The notes: generated from the sequence alone by a model not told the origin. A stretch of DNA of 64,000 bases from Shinisaurus crocodilurus (GCA_021292165.1 CM037877.1:80594524-80658523), one strand, 5' to 3'. Positions 40,261 through 53,002 are shown, numbered from the stretch's first letter. Program-made: numbers and translations.

Positions 40261-41085
40261 ATTCCAGTGACTACTTAGTGCAGTGCTTTATCCTAATTAG
40301 ATATATCCACCTGCAAAGAGCAACATTTCATGGATATATTTGTAACAATTCTAGGGTTCTTTTTTCTTCTTTCTACATTGGAGGGTATATATTTTTTCTA
40401 CACTATTAATAAAGATGGGTTGGTTAACACTGAAAAGTTGTTAAAGTATATCAATACATACTAACAGTGCAATCCTATATATGTCTTATATTACATTAAA
40501 TTATTGTGACACTTCAACATTAAACATGCCCTGCTACACTTAGATGGCATGGTGCCTTAGATTCAGTTCAGATGGTAGAAGAAGAAGCAAATGGCCAAAG
40601 ACACCTTCCCCTTTTAAAAAAACACTGTTAATTGATAGAATCGAAGACATGTTGCAAAAGTTGCGTTATAACTTTTACTGGGTAAAATAGGCAGGTGCTT
40701 CTTAGTCCCTTAACAATCACTCCAAAATTCTCTTAAGCTCCTTCCCAGCCATGAAGCATTTGGATAGAAGTGATCTGAATAATGCTGGGAACCCTCATCT
40801 GCATAGCTGCATATTGCTCCACTACTCACTTGAGATGCCATTATAATAAAAGGTCAAGAATTCCAGTGACTACTTAGTGCAGTGCTTTATCCTAATTAGA
40901 TATACCCACCTGCAAAGAGCAACATTTCATGGATATATTTGTAACAATTCAAGGGTTCTTTTTTCTTCTTTCTACATTGCAGGATATATATTTTTTCTAC
41001 ACTATTAATAAAGATGGGTTGGTTAACACTGAAAAGTTGTTAAGGTATATCAATACATACTAACAGTGCAATCCTATATATGTCT
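40261..41085. repeat. Duplicated block A-B-A'
   Basis: Block A (40261-40487, starting 'attccagtgactacttagtg') recurs as A' (40860-41085) with few differences. Between them is block B (40491-40862), which has a second copy at 43570-43938. A' continues into a MITE ('tctactcagaaataaatccc') that A lacks, so A' is probably the original and A plus B the added part. Confidence 0.85.
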
Positions 41086-41346
41086 ACTCAGAAATAAATC
41101 CCATTGAGTTCAGATAAGTATGTATAGTATTGCAACCTTAGTGGTGATATTTACAAAGAATTAATACTTTAGAATAAGGCAACTGCCTGCTAAAGAAGAC
41201 ATTTCAAAAGTAACGGAATACATTTTCTTTTTGTTGGATGTAATAAGATTATTTGCATTGTCAAGTTACTGGTTTTTATTTTTGAAACTAGTTACCCATT
41301 TAAGCAATGAGAACTTGCTCATTAATCAAGTGCAAAAGAAAAGATA

Positions 41347-42449
41347 CAGTAATACCTTGGATTGCTAGCATAATTCGTTCCGGAACCGTGCTTGTAATCC
41401 AAAACACTCTTATATCAAAGTGAGTCTCTGGCGGGCGTGAGCCAGGGATGTTGAAGAGTCACGAGTCAAGTCACGAGTCTTTGGACCTGAGTCTTGAGTC
41501 CGAGTCCGAGTCCGAGTCCATGGTCCAAAATGGTGACTCCCGAGTCCTGAGTCACTCCCAAAACTGACTCCACGAGTCCTTATTAAAATCAATGGGGTTT
41601 CCCCCCAACAAAATAAGGCTACTTCAGATGTGTGGCTTAAATAAATTCTAGGCACAAGTGTGCCTTTTTATTTCAAAACTCTGCAACTGATTTTGGCAAG
41701 AACAGACCAGGCAGACAAACCCCAAATAACCAGGTAGGCAGAGGAGGCAGGGAACCCCAAAGCAGGCAGGAAGAGGCGTTTTTCTTGGACAATTCAAACT
41801 GTGGAACTGGTTAAGAAGAGACCAGGCAGGCAGAGGAGGCAGGGAACCCCAAACAGGCAGGCAGGCAGTGCCCTTGTCTTGGACAATTCAACTGTTGAAC
41901 TGGTCAAGAAGAGACCAGGCAGGCAGAGGAGGCTGGGAACCCCAAACAGGCAGGCAGAGGCAGCCAAACCCAAAATGTCTGACCCTAACCGTAACCCCCC
42001 ACAACAACACATCAATCAAAATAAATCTCAACACATCGTTGGGGCTGTGCTCCTGGTAGCTGTCCATAGTGGCCGAGCAGCGGCGCGCCTCGCTTCCATG
42101 CGCTCTTCACCGGTGATCGCGCTCCTTCTGGCACAGCCAGAAGACTCATCAACAGCCCAGGGATGTTGACGAGTCCTTGGTCTCGAGTCTCGAGTCCCAT
42201 TAAAAATATTGGGACTCGAGTCAGAGGGGGGACTCAGTCCGACTCACGAGTCGAGTCCTCGAGTCCGAGTCCCCATCCCTGGTGTGAGCGGGGCCGATTT
42301 AGGCCCGCTACACCCGCTAGAGGCGAGCGGTTACACACACACTTGTATTGCAAGACGTCCTTCTTTATCAAGTCAAAATTTATTTTAAAAAATTGCTTGT
42401 CTTGCAAAACACTCTCAGACCAAGTTACTTGCAATCCAAGGTATTACTG
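41347..42449 (-). mobile_element. Mariner/Tigger-like MITE, copy 2, split by a hAT element
   Basis: It starts 'cagtaataccttggattgc' and ends 'gcaatccaaggtattactg', with TA on both sides (41345-41346, 42450-42451). It is inverted relative to the copies at 14419 and 53003. Without the 839-bp hAT insertion and its 8-bp duplication it is about 256 bp, close to the 248-252 bp of the other two. Confidence 0.88.
41443..42281. mobile_element. GAGTC-rich non-autonomous hAT element, long copy
   Basis: Ends CAGGGATG and CATCCCTG. Target duplication GCGTGAGC (41435-41442) against GTGTGAGC (42282-42289), one difference that fits CpG to TpG. Both ends are packed with GAGTC/GACTC words (for example 'gagtccgagtccgagtcc'), the inner part with 'aggcaggcagaggaggcagg' units. 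839 bp. No transposase frame found. Confidence 0.9.
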
Positions 42450-42583
42450 TACTAATAGAAAGCAGATTGAATCTAGAGTATATGCAGTTATGATTGGTCC
42501 TCGGAATCCAGTAGCCATTAACCAAGAGACATATAGTTCATTGGAATTAGTGGTTAGCAGCCTATTTTGGCCCTATTTCCTAC

Positions 42584-42722
42584 TAAGGGTGCCATCCTAT
42601 GCATGTTTAGACAGAAAAAGGTCCTACGGCTCCCTGCATTCCTCCAGCCAGCCATGCTGACTAGGGCATGCTGGGAATTGTAGGACCTTTTTTGTCTAAA
42701 CATGCATAGGATTGCACCTTAA
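42584..42722. mobile_element. Palindromic MITE, 'gtttagacagaaaaaggtc' family
   Basis: The left arm 'gcatgtttagacagaaaaag' and the right arm 'ctttttttgtctaaacatgc' are inverted repeats, and the centre pairs as well ('catgctg', 'cagcatg' type). A related copy is at 47053-47181, a half copy at 48070-48125. Confidence 0.75.
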
Positions 42723-43569
42723 AGTGTGCCAGAATTAGCTGATTCTTAAGTGAACATTATGTAGAAAGAGTAGGTTGTCCATAGCACTGGAATTTCAAAA
42801 TGTAAAACGAAGAGAAAAGCCATATTGACTGAACCATATCTCATTTGTTTGGCAAGTAAGAATACATTTTACAGATGATCAAACCCTAATCCAGATTTCA
42901 TCTGGTTTAATACTATTGCTCAAAATGCATTTTAGTGTAAGACTTTGTACATCATATAGCTCAGTCCTTAAAATGCATTCCAAGAGCAAGAAACAAATTG
43001 GGCTTAGCCAATGGTGTGCCTGTGTAAATTGATGTATTGTGTTTTCTTTTAGTAGTTCAAGGAAAAGGCTACATTTTGCTTTCTACAAAAAGCATGGGCC
43101 TTATAAATTGCAATCCCAGTTTGGCTGTGGATAGTCCTGACATAGGACTAACAAAACAAAACAAAGTTGCAGTAGTAAATTATGTAGCAAATTTCATGTT
43201 TGACCATAATAACAAAACAATACGTATATGAAGAAAACACAATTTATTAAACTCAACTAATTCCCCTACAGCAATCTGCCACATGTTTGTCTGTGGGATT
43301 AATAACTGGCCCTACTGATCTCTCAAGCATCCTCATTTGTAGTCCTCCAGCATAAGATATGGCAAGACTTTTCCTAATATTTTTTCACACAACTACTTCG
43401 ATTCAGTTTTGCTTACAGTAATAGAGGTTGAAGTGATATATCAACCACCATGGACTAAGGATAAGTTTACATGATAATTACAGTTATCTCTTTATGATCT
43501 TCAGTTCATTGCAGATTGTTAGTTCAGTTCAGGCAATAGTTGATCAAAGGAGCCACACTGGACTGACAG

Positions 43570-43938
43570 TTACATTAAATTATTGTGACACTTCAACATT
43601 AAACATGCCCTGCTACAATTTAGATGGCATGGTGCCTTAGATTCAGTTCAGATGGTAGAAGAAGAAGCAAATGGCCAAAGACAGCTTCCCCTTTTAAAAA
43701 ACACTGTTAATTGATAGAATCAAAGACATGTTGCAAAAGTTGTGTTATAACTTTTACTGGGTAAAATAGGCAGGTGCTTCTCAGTCCTAACAACCACTCC
43801 AAAATTCTCTTAAGCTCCTTCCCAGCCATGAAGCATCTGGATAGAAGTGATCTGAATAATGCTGGGAACCCTCATCTGCATAGCTGCATATTGCTCCACT
43901 ACTCTCTTGAGATGCCATTATAATAAAAGGTCAGGAAT
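43570..43938. repeat. Second copy of block B
   Basis: About 369 bp, starting 'ttacattaaattattgtgac', closely matching 40491-40862 in the same orientation with scattered base changes and small length differences. Confidence 0.88.
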
Positions 43939-44077
43939 CCACTGTCTTCTGTATCTGTCCTGGCTATGTTGTTTCCTGTTCAGGTTGCCTCCTTGCTAAT
44001 AATTGAACCAACTGATTAACTTCCTTACCACCCACTCAGATTTTTTTCCCCTTAGCACTGCCTTAAAGTTGAGATTG

Positions 44078-44208
44078 AGGGTTGGATCCTAACTTAGACA
44101 TACTTAAAGTAAACCCATTGAAATCATAAGGGTTTAATTAGTCATGACTAACATAAGGCTCATTGATTTTCAATGGGACTACTCTTAAGCATCACTGGAT
44201 CCAACCCT
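44078..44208. mobile_element. Palindromic MITE, 'agggttggatcc' ends
   Basis: Starts 'agggttggatcctaactta' and ends 'catcactggatccaaccct', with inner pairing of 'acccattgaaatca' to 'attttcaatggg'. No clear target duplication. Confidence 0.7.
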
Positions 44209-44334
44209 GAAATGGGAACACACAAGATTTGTATATACATTTAAATTGGATTGTGTAAATTAACACTAGATACTGAAAAATTGTGATGCCACAGAACATT
44301 AGACTAGAATATATGCCTTTGGTTGTGATCCTAT

Positions 44335-44984
44335 CAGGGATGTTGAAGAGTCCTTGATCTCGAGTCACGAGTCTTTGGACCTGAGTCTCGAGTCCAAGTC
44401 CAAGTCCTTGGTCCAAAATGGTGACTCACGAGTCCCGAGTCACTCCCAAAGCTGACTCCATGAGTCCCTATTAAAATCAATGGGGTTTTTTCCCAACAAA
44501 ATGAGGCTACTTCAGATGTGTGGCTTAAATAAATTCTAGGCACAAGTGTGCCTTTTTATTTCAAAACTCTGCAACTGATTTTGGCAAGAACAGACCAGGC
44601 AGACAAACCCAAAATAACCAGACAGGCAGAGGAGGCAGGGAACCCCAAAACAGGCAGGCAGAGGCCTTTGTCTTGGACAATTCAAACTGTGGAACTGGTT
44701 AAGAAGAGACCAGGCAGGCAGAGGAGGCAGGGAACCCCAAACAGGCAGGCAGAGGCAGCCAAACCCAAAATTTCTGAAAGGTTGCATTTTAGGAAAATGA
44801 TTTTAAAAAATAAACTTGCTGTACTTCCTAAAACCTATCCATGTTACATTTGAGGAACACAATCTTGGAACATGAGTCCTTGGTCTCGAGTCCCGAGTCC
44901 CATTAAAAATATTGGGACTCGAGTCAGAGGGGGGACTCAGTCCGACTCACGAGTCAAGTCCTGGAGTCCGAGTCCCCATCCCTG
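44335..44984. mobile_element. GAGTC-rich non-autonomous hAT element, short copy
   Basis: 650 bp, the same family as 41443-42281: ends CAGGGATG and CATCCCTG, subterminal GAGTC/GACTC arrays and internal 'caggcagaggaggcaggg' units. The 8-bp target duplication GATCCTAT is exact (44327-44334 and 44985-44992). The centre differs from the long copy, with about 110 bp of unrelated sequence near 44777-44875. Confidence 0.95.
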
Positions 44985-45257
44985 GATCCTATACCCACTT
45001 ATTTGTGAGTAGGATCCATTGAGTACAGTGAGACTTACCTTCCAAGTACACATGCTAAGATTATGCTGTTTACAATTCATAGAATCCCATAGTCTACCTG
45101 CAGGAAACATATATAACTTAGGATCAACAGTCTTTGTTGACTTCTCTGCACCTCCACCAACTTCCTGCTGTTGGACCCACCAAAGTATTCTCTGCTAAAA
45201 GTTATGAGAGAGAGAGGGGAATTCATGTGCACAATTCAACATTTTTATGGTTTACAT

Positions 45258-45588
45258 CAGGGAGGCAACTTTTTGGGCCCGTGAGCACATTTAGCAATTT
45301 GAGAAACTGTCCTGGGCACCACCACAAAATGGGCACACTGCAGATTAACATATCAGCCTGCAGCCACCTGCCACCTTCATTTCCTAAGAAGGGCCCAGAG
45401 GCATTCACAGGAAATGAAGATGGGAGCAGCTAGAGGCCCCCACTTTGCTTTGAAGTGATCCCAGCTGCCAGGAAGAAACTTTATTATTTAAAAATAAATA
45501 AGTGGGAAGGGCAGAGCACCTCAGTGGGCACCAAGAAAGGTGTCTGAGGATACTCTGGAGCCTGCAGGTGCCACATTGCCTACCCCTG
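45258..45588. mobile_element. Non-autonomous hAT element, 331 bp
   Basis: Starts 'cagggaggcaactttttggg' and ends 'gccacattgcctacccctg', imperfect inverted repeats. The 8-bp target duplication GTTTACAT is exact (45250-45257 and 45589-45596). Confidence 0.92.
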
Positions 45589-46147
45589 GTTTACATTATT
45601 AATCATTTCCATTACCACAAAGTGAAAGCTAATGAGTTCATAGGTGGTTTTTCCATTTCTCATTATACCTTTTTTTCCTGCATAGAATGGATAACTCAAG
45701 AGGTGGGTTTTAAGCTTCCGCAGCATGGGAAATTGTCAGCTCTATGCTGAAATTTTCTCCAGGTTGACCTGGCCCTGATCTATAGAGGGTCTGATGCCCA
45801 CCAAAAAATTGGTCTGTCAGGGCATGGTATGTGAATGGGTGCCAGAACAGGGCAGACCACCTACTCTTGCTCCTGGAAAGCATTTGTTGCTATCTCATTG
45901 GGATGGTGTAAAATCCAGAACAGAGTGGGCCAGAATGGCCCCTTTATTAAACAAATAAACATGCCAAAGACAATGGCATGTGTTAGAGAACTTGACAACA
46001 ATATTTTAGGAAAGAAACCTTTGCAATATTACTACTACTACTAACAACATAATGCCCGGAACCCATCTGGAGCAAAACAGAATGGGCCAGAACACCAGCT
46101 TCCACGTGAGCCAAACCAATCAAATTCATCAGTCACACATTCATGCA

Positions 46148-46315
46148 TTCATTTCCTGCAAGGAACCCAAGGCAGCTTACATAATCCTCCTCCTCTCCAT
46201 TTATCCTCACAACAACCCTGTGATGTAGGTTAGGCTGAGAGACCATGACTGGCCCAAAGTCACCCAAGTGAGCCTTCATGGCCTAGTGGGGACTGGAACC
46301 CGGATTTGTGATGCA
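46148..46315 (-). repeat. tRNA-SINE (type B), partial
   Basis: 'tcctgcaaggaacccaaggc', 'aacaaccctgtgatgtaggt' and 'actggcccaaagtcaccc' match the SINE at 47759; the tRNA head is decayed. Confidence 0.7.
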
Positions 46316-47052
46316 ATAAGTCACAAAACCTCCACAGAAACCACATTTCAGTCTCTGTTGCAAGCAATCAACCATATTATGGGGAAATGGTCTGGAACGC
46401 CCGATGGTGAAACCAATTAAATTTATACATTGGACTAGACTGAAAATTATCTATGATTTTATATAAAGTTGTTCTGGGCAATAGGCAGTTTAGGAGGTTA
46501 AAGCACCTGTTTCCTATGCATCCTCATCCTTGTCATGAAAATTGACATGCTGTATTGAATCAAATGGGAATAAACAGTCTGAAATATTCAAGTTTAAAGC
46601 ATCCCAAAGAATTAGACTTACCCCTATCCCACTTACATGCACAGGGAAGATTAGGGCTACATGATGCAATTGTTTTCAGTGGTAAATTAAACAAAAGAAC
46701 TTCAGTTGGTTTAAGAACACACAAATTTAATTTGATGATGTCAAATATTACTTGGTAGGACTAAGTTAAGGAAACATTTCTGTAACTTTTAAGACTGTTT
46801 TGATTCTATTATATTATTGTAATAGATATTAAAGAAGGTTTTTCATTCTAACAATGAGTTACAGTCTTTGTTTATGGCCTGTCACATTACTCCCATCTAG
46901 TCATGTGAAACTGGTGAATTTGATTGGTTTGACTCACTTGGAAGTTGGTGTTCCAGTCATTGCTCCTTGCCTGATGCTGTCATTTGTTAACAAGAGGAAG
47001 AGTCCCAAATGCTACAAAATAATGTGGCAACCAAAGTAAATTGTATAGTCAA

Positions 47053-47181
47053 TAAAGGTGCAATCCTATGCAAGTTTAGACAGAAAAAAGGCCTACAACT
47101 CCCAGCATGACCCAGTCAGCATGCTGAGAGTTGTAGGCCTTTTTACTGTCTAAACTTGTATAGGATTGTGCCCTAAAAGTA
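47053..47181. mobile_element. Palindromic MITE, 'gtttagacagaaaaaaggc' family
   Basis: The left arm 'gcaatcctatgcaagtttag' and right arm 'ctaaacttgtataggattg' pair, as do 'ggcctacaactcccagcatg' and its partner. Related to 42584-42722. Confidence 0.8.
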
Positions 47182-47758
47182 AATTTGTGAGTTTTGCTAT
47201 ATTATTTCCAGGGGAAGAGGTAGTGTTGGAATTTTCCAGGTGTAGAATTTAAGGGGGCTTTCTCTTCTTCACTCATCCCAGCACAAGAATATTAGGGCTT
47301 CTCATGAGTCTTAGGATCTTCCTCATAAGTCTTGGGTTAATATTGCTTGTTTCTTAATTCCAACTTATTAACATAAGAAGATACAAACAAGTAAACAAAT
47401 GAATCAGTAATAAAATAGAACAATAATAAATACATAACTAAAGGATTGAAGAGAAAAGGGGGGGAATGGGGTTATAAAATACATTTGGGAGTCACTGCCT
47501 CTATTGTAGGTATGAATCGCTTACACTATCTCACAACACTAAGTTAAACATTAAGAACTGTTTAAGCCGGGGTGCAAAACCTCAGGCCCAGGGACCAAAT
47601 CTAGCCCACCCGGGGTTATAACCGTCCCTCTGGGGTTCCCCAGATGGCCCCAACTCCTTCCCTTGGCCCAAAATGGCCCATGCCCTTTCCCTGACCACGG
47701 ATGATTTGGTGGTTTCCAATCTTTGGTGCAGTTTTTCCCCATTCTAAAAGGTTGGAAT

Positions 47759-48003
47759 TTATTTATTTAATTTATTATTTTTATACCCCGCCTTTTTTCC
47801 TGCAAGGAACCCAAGGCGGCTTACATAATCCTAATCCTCCTCCTCTCCATTTGACCCTCACAACAACCCTGTGAGGTAGGTTAGGCTGAGAGTCAGTGAC
47901 TGGCCCAAAGTCACCCAGTGAGTTTCATGGCTGAGCAGGGACTAGAACCTGGATCTCCTGAGTCCCAGTCCAACACTTTCACCACTATGCCACACTGGCT
48001 CTT
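47759..48003 (-). repeat. tRNA-derived SINE (type B), full-length copy
   Basis: On the - strand it starts 'agagccagtgtggcatagtgg', with an A box TGGCATAGTGG and a B box GGTTCTAGTCC (consensus GGTTCGANTCC). The body ends with 'ttccttgcaggaaaaaaggc' and a tail of ATAAA-type repeats. Partial copies lie at 15160, 24395, 46148, 50895 and 57648. Confidence 0.85.
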
Positions 48004-49514
48004 AGGAATGTGTCTCCTAAGGCTTAGTTACTGGCAGTAAGCACATTAGGGTGCATTAGAGCATTAGGGCACAATCTTACACCTGTTTAGACAGAAAAAA
48101 GTCCTACAACTCCCAGCATTCCATAGCCAGGTGCAATCCCCCCCTTTGCCTTTGGCCCACCCATCACTGGAATGTGGCCCCTAAGAGCTTTTCTGAAATG
48201 GGATTCAGCCTTCAGGCTGAAAGAGGTCCTCCAACACCCCTGGTTGACACGTATGAAATGGTGTATCAAATGTCTAAATATGGATCAGGGCGAAGCTGTC
48301 GGTAATAATTTGTACATTCAAATAGGTTAATATTATTTAATATTGATTTTGTACTGCATTGTCCCAGTGTATCCATGTGGCAAAGCCCCAGAATATTCCT
48401 AATATGTATACTTATTCCACCCCCACTAAGGATTAAAATTAATTAGGTTTACTACTCAACTTGTACCTCACCTGGCATGCATGGAGACTCCCCAAAAAGC
48501 TTGGTTAACCCTCTGTGTGTGTTCTGTTGTTTTTGCTATAATTTATATAGCATGATCACTAGTGTGCATAGAGCTTTAGAGAGCAACAAGACAAATATCT
48601 CTCCCAAGTGCAGGTCACAATCTAAAAGTTGACACGTGAGAGGCAACAGAGGGAAGGGAAGAAGATGGAAGCAAGAATAAACGGGAAGAATACACATTCA
48701 GATGGATCACATGTACTAAGGCATAATTTCAGTAGGAAATGAGTGCTACGGGACCCCGTACTAAAGGCTTCATTTGGGAAAGGTAGTGTTTGAAATAAGA
48801 GAGAGGTGGCAGCACACTGGTGTTTTGAGAAAGAATTCCAGGCATAAGGGCAGCAAGGAAGAAAAGGCAGTGCCATTTAAGGGAGCAGGAGACCTTCAGC
48901 TGGCTGAGGGTGGTGGTGAACCTAAAGCAGCAAAAGTCATTGGTACCAATAAGAGGGTGAAGAGATGAGGCACTTGTAGCAAGGAGAAATGACATGTTGG
49001 CAGCATGTCCAAGAGAAGAAAGATAAAGCCAATGTTTCATGCCTGATCAACAACAGGTTGGATATGGAGGGTACACACCTCACCCCCCCAAAAGAGGAAG
49101 GCTTAGAAGAAAAGATAAGATGTTCTGTCTTTCATATATTGAGTTTAAGATGGCAATGAAACATCCAAGTGGAAGTATCAGGCAGCTGATGCAGGATGGA
49201 GGGGGAGAGTTCTAGGGTAGGGAAGTAGATCTGGGATTCATAGGCAGTACTGGATTTGATAAGGTAACCTAGAGGGGCTGATTGTAGAGACAGAAGAGCA
49301 GAGAACCAAGAAGAGATCCCCAAGGGATCCCAAAAGAGAGAGGGAAAACATAGGAATAGCTTCCCTCTGTAGAATCTTGAATAAGATAGGAAGAGAACCA
49401 GGTGAGAAAGGAGTCATAGAAACCAAGAAAGGAGTCAAGCAGGAGGGTGATCAGCTGTATTAAAGGTAGCCGAGAGGTCAAGATGGATGAGTACAGAGAA
49501 AAGACCTTGTAGAG

Positions 49515-49626
49515 CAGTGTTATCCAACCTTGGGTCCCCAGGTGTTTTTGGCTTACAACTCCCAGCATGCCCCAGCCAGCTACGCTAGGCCAAAAACATC
49601 TGGGGACCCAAGGTTGGAGAACACTG
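49515..49626. mobile_element. Palindromic hAT MITE, copy 2
   Basis: Starts 'cagtgttatccaaccttggg', ends 'cccaaggttggagaacactg'. Target duplication TTGTAGAG exact at 49507-49514 and 49627-49634. 112 bp, shorter in the centre than the others. Confidence 0.95.
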
Positions 49627-49661
49627 TTGTAGAGGACTTAGATGATGACAACAAAGCGAGA

Positions 49662-49664
<3 letters not shown>

Positions 49665-49698
<34 letters not shown>
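49665..49698. repeat. (GT)n microsatellite
   Basis: 17 GT units. Confidence 0.95.
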
Positions 49699-49700
<2 letters not shown>

Positions 49701-50894
49701 GGATTAAGGTATGAAGAAAGAAGCTGAATCAGATGAACGTGGGGAAGGAAGGTAGAAAGATCAGAACAGACAGTTGCTACTGTTTTTACCATTGGTGCAG
49801 GTAAAATCCTGAGCATAGAATGAGAAGGTGGCAGACCTTAGTAGGGTTTCTATCCTGGCATAGCAAACAGAAAATGACCAAGAATAATCTTATGTTCTGG
49901 TGCTGCCCTTAGCTTCTGCGGCTGTCCGTCCCCATCCCCCGCCCCCATACCTATCCTTCTTTCATTTCGCTCCAGATGAGTACTTGGATCCTTTGTCAGG
50001 CTAAACTCTGTGATCCTGCAACAGTGTTCCATATTTTTAATGGAAGCCCCTTCTTCTGTTCTATTGGTAGTTTCCTCATGCTATCATATACTGTATATCT
50101 GCATAAGTGGAATGAGTCATTGTCATGGGGTTCCAAGGTTGGGAGGTATTATCAGTGGGGAAAAGGTTAGGAGGAAATGGTTCAAGCCATCCCTTTCACT
50201 GCTGCAAGCAAATAAACAGTGTTGGGGGGCATTATGGGTAATATGTCATTTACCTTGCTCTGGAAGACAGTCAGTCAGAACCTGAACTGACAAGGGTTAC
50301 GGTGTTTTGATTTTAAGGCATTAAAAGGCTACAGGAAAAGATTCCAAACATACTGTAATACTTTGTATTCACATAACTAGATGCAGTCCATAGAAGTGTT
50401 GCTACCATGAAGACAAGTGTTGATGAATGCATTTCCTTATTTGAAATGCTTTTGAAACATGCTGAGCTCTTTGACTCATGATGCTCTTTATGAGATTGTT
50501 ATGCCCTGAACAATGTCATGCCTTTCCCCTTTACGGTAAATGAATGAATTGATGTTTTTTGTTGACTAGCCACCATGGCCATTGCAATTTCAACATAAAA
50601 AAATATGGGGTTGGATCCAGATTTAGGTGCATACAACTGGACTGGCAGAAGTGAACTTCCCCACCCCGTCCTCCCCATGGCAACCCCTTGAAAATGCTAC
50701 ACAGAGGGCCAGTTCACACGATCGAATAAGCCAGGGGTGGGAAATTTATGGTCCTTCCAATGTTTTGACCAACAACTCCATCATCCTTCGCCATTGGCTA
50801 TGCTGTCTGGGGCTGATGGGAATTGCAGTCCACCAACACCTGGAGGCCACACATTCCCCACCCATGCTTTACAGTAAGTATCATAATAATCATC

Positions 50895-50985
50895 CTCTAT
50901 TTATTTAGGGCAGCATACATTGTTTCCCCTCATCATTTTATCCTCACAATAACCCTGTGAGGTAGGTTAGGCTGAGGGAGAGCAA
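50895..50985 (-). repeat. tRNA-SINE (type B) tail
   Basis: 'attttatcctcacaataac' and 'cctgtgaggtaggttaggct' match the SINE body. Confidence 0.6.
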
Positions 50986-51326
50986 TCATACAATGAGCTT
51001 CATGACTTTTATTCATGATGGTTTTTGGTTTGTTTTTAATCAGTGAACTTTTATCCTGTGTAAAGTACAGGGCCAGCCCAAACTCACTCTTATTTTATTT
51101 GTAAACTGCCAGCATCTTTTACAATCCTTTAAGAAACCTATAAAGAATAATATTAAAATGATAGTGCATATTATATACATTGTTGTTTCTCTCTTTAGAT
51201 TCTAAAGAGAAACAATGAACAAATGTATATTGTGTTACCCGCCATGTATGTAACATGCATTATGTATTTAGAAGTAAGCATACTGTTACTGCTCTATTAC
51301 AACATCCTACAGTTTTAGTGAATATG

Positions 51327-51420
51327 TTAGCAGTGCAATCCTACTGTCTACTCAGAAGTAAGCCCCATTGGGTTCAATGGGACCATCTCCCAGGTGAGTG
51401 TGTATAGGATTGCAACCTTT
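51327..51420. mobile_element. Squamate-type palindromic MITE
   Basis: Left 'gtgcaatcctactgtctact' with 'cagaagtaagccccattggg', right 'gtgtataggattgcaacctt'; the ends are inverted repeats. Same family as 34838, 41060 and 53256. Confidence 0.75.
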
Positions 51421-51904
51421 GTTGGAAAACAATTTTTTTAACTGGGAACACTCTCATCCTTGAAGAATTCTAAGGATTCCACCTCTATAATGCTGGAACA
51501 TTGCTACAAGTACATACTGTATTCTGCAGTTCCCTCATAGGTTGGTCCAAAGCTTCTTTTGACAGTAGGGGCCTAGTGGGCATTCCCTAGGGGGCATTCT
51601 CTTCTCACAAAGCCAGAGAAATCCTTCCAGATTTACAAGAACCTGAAGAGGGTGTATAAATATGTGGGGAGGGGGCAGTGACACTAAGTTGATGGTTAGT
51701 GGGAAAGAGGGTGAAAGAGAAACTCACAAGATAAACTTTTGGTGGTGGTTGCAGGCACACAGGAAGAGTTCTGAGCTGCTGTCATAAACAGAGTGGAGTA
51801 AACACAAGAGAAATGGAAAGGCTGTGGACCAGGGACCCAACATTTCACATATCATTTTGAATTTACCAGCCAAATCTTTGCCTGAAGGTCACTAGTAGTA
51901 CAAT

Positions 51905-52125
51905 GTGTTAGCAGCAAATAAGAACATACAGAAAGCTTTCTTAAACCATCATGCCATTGCTCCATCTATCTCAATATTGTCTATACTGACTGGCAGCGGC
52001 TCTCCTAGATTTCAGACAGACGTTTTCCCCCAACCCACTTGGAGAGGCCAGGGAGGGAGTGAACCTGGGCTGGGATCTTCCACATGCAAAGCATGTGCTC
52101 TGCCGCTGAGCTACAGCCCTTTCCC
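51905..52125 (-). repeat. tRNA-derived SINE (type A)
   Basis: The + strand shows 'tattgtctatactgactggc', 'agcggctctcctagatttca' and 'gcaaagcatgtgctctgccg' 'ctgagctac'. The last words are the reverse complement of a tRNA-like head (gtagctcagcggcagagcac), holding the A box. Confidence 0.75.
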
Positions 52126-52839
52126 TAACTATTTTTCAAACACTGCCAGCAAGAAATGTCTGCCTTAGTCTATAATTTTGCAAGGTACTTTAACAAGGCA
52201 CCTTAATGACTCTGCCTCATACTTAACCCCAGCAATTTTACATTTGAGTTGCCTCCTTGCAAAGATGGCATTGTGTTATATTGATTTTCATTCCCCTTGA
52301 TTTTTTCTGTCCAAACTGGAGATAAAACTGGATGCAATGTGTACTTAAAATACAATTGGCTGTGGATTTATTTATTTTTTTAGGTCATTAAACTTGCCAA
52401 ATTGACTAAGACAGTGTGAAGTTTTCTCAGATCCTATTCCTTTTAAGGAATTCAGTTGCCAGCTTGCCACAAGTTACAGGATAATGAAAACAAGGAGATT
52501 GCAACAACAACAACAAAGGGTGAGAGAGAAAAAAAGCCAGAGTGAAACTTTTTTCACTATGTAAAATAAGAATACTACCCCAAACCAACACCGTTCCTGA
52601 AGCAAACAGTGTCAGTTCTTAAGGTATGACAAAGTAGAGCATTCAACAGGAATCTGATTTCCCTTTGGCCCTGCATTATGTAGGAAATTGAGCTTCTGCA
52701 TGTGGACATCTGTTGTGTTTTGCAAATTTTTTCCCTCTTCCATGTGACAAAAATACTTAGCCCAGAAGCAGATCCTCAGATGAGCTGAACTATCTTCATA
52801 ATAGTTGCCTGGTGTCACAGAATAAGGGAGACTTAAAGA

Positions 52840-52879
<40 letters not shown>

Positions 52880-52887
52880 GTGATGAT
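52840..52887. repeat. (GAT)n microsatellite
   Basis: About 14 GAT units with one interruption. Confidence 0.95.
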
Positions 52888-52928
52888 TTAATGAAGAATG
52901 CTAACATGCCTCCAACAAATCTGAAATT

Positions 52929-53002
52929 CAGTAAGTTGGATCCTGACTAAGGCTGCAATACTATACAGTAAGTTGGATCCTGACTAAGGCTGCAATACTA
53001 TA
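52929..53002. repeat. 37-bp tandem duplication next to mariner MITE
   Basis: Two units of 37 bp ('cagtaagttggatcctgact' 'aaggctgcaatactata'). The second runs into the mariner element, which also begins cagtaa. Confidence 0.9.

Noticed and set aside
41801..42169. 122-codon frame with repeated KKRPGRQRR words
   Set aside because: It is made by the internal 'aggcaggcagaggaggcagg' repeats of the hAT element; it has no transposase motif.
47759..48003. tRNA gene
   Set aside because: A and B boxes are present, but the rest is a SINE body with a LINE-like tail, repeated at several sites.
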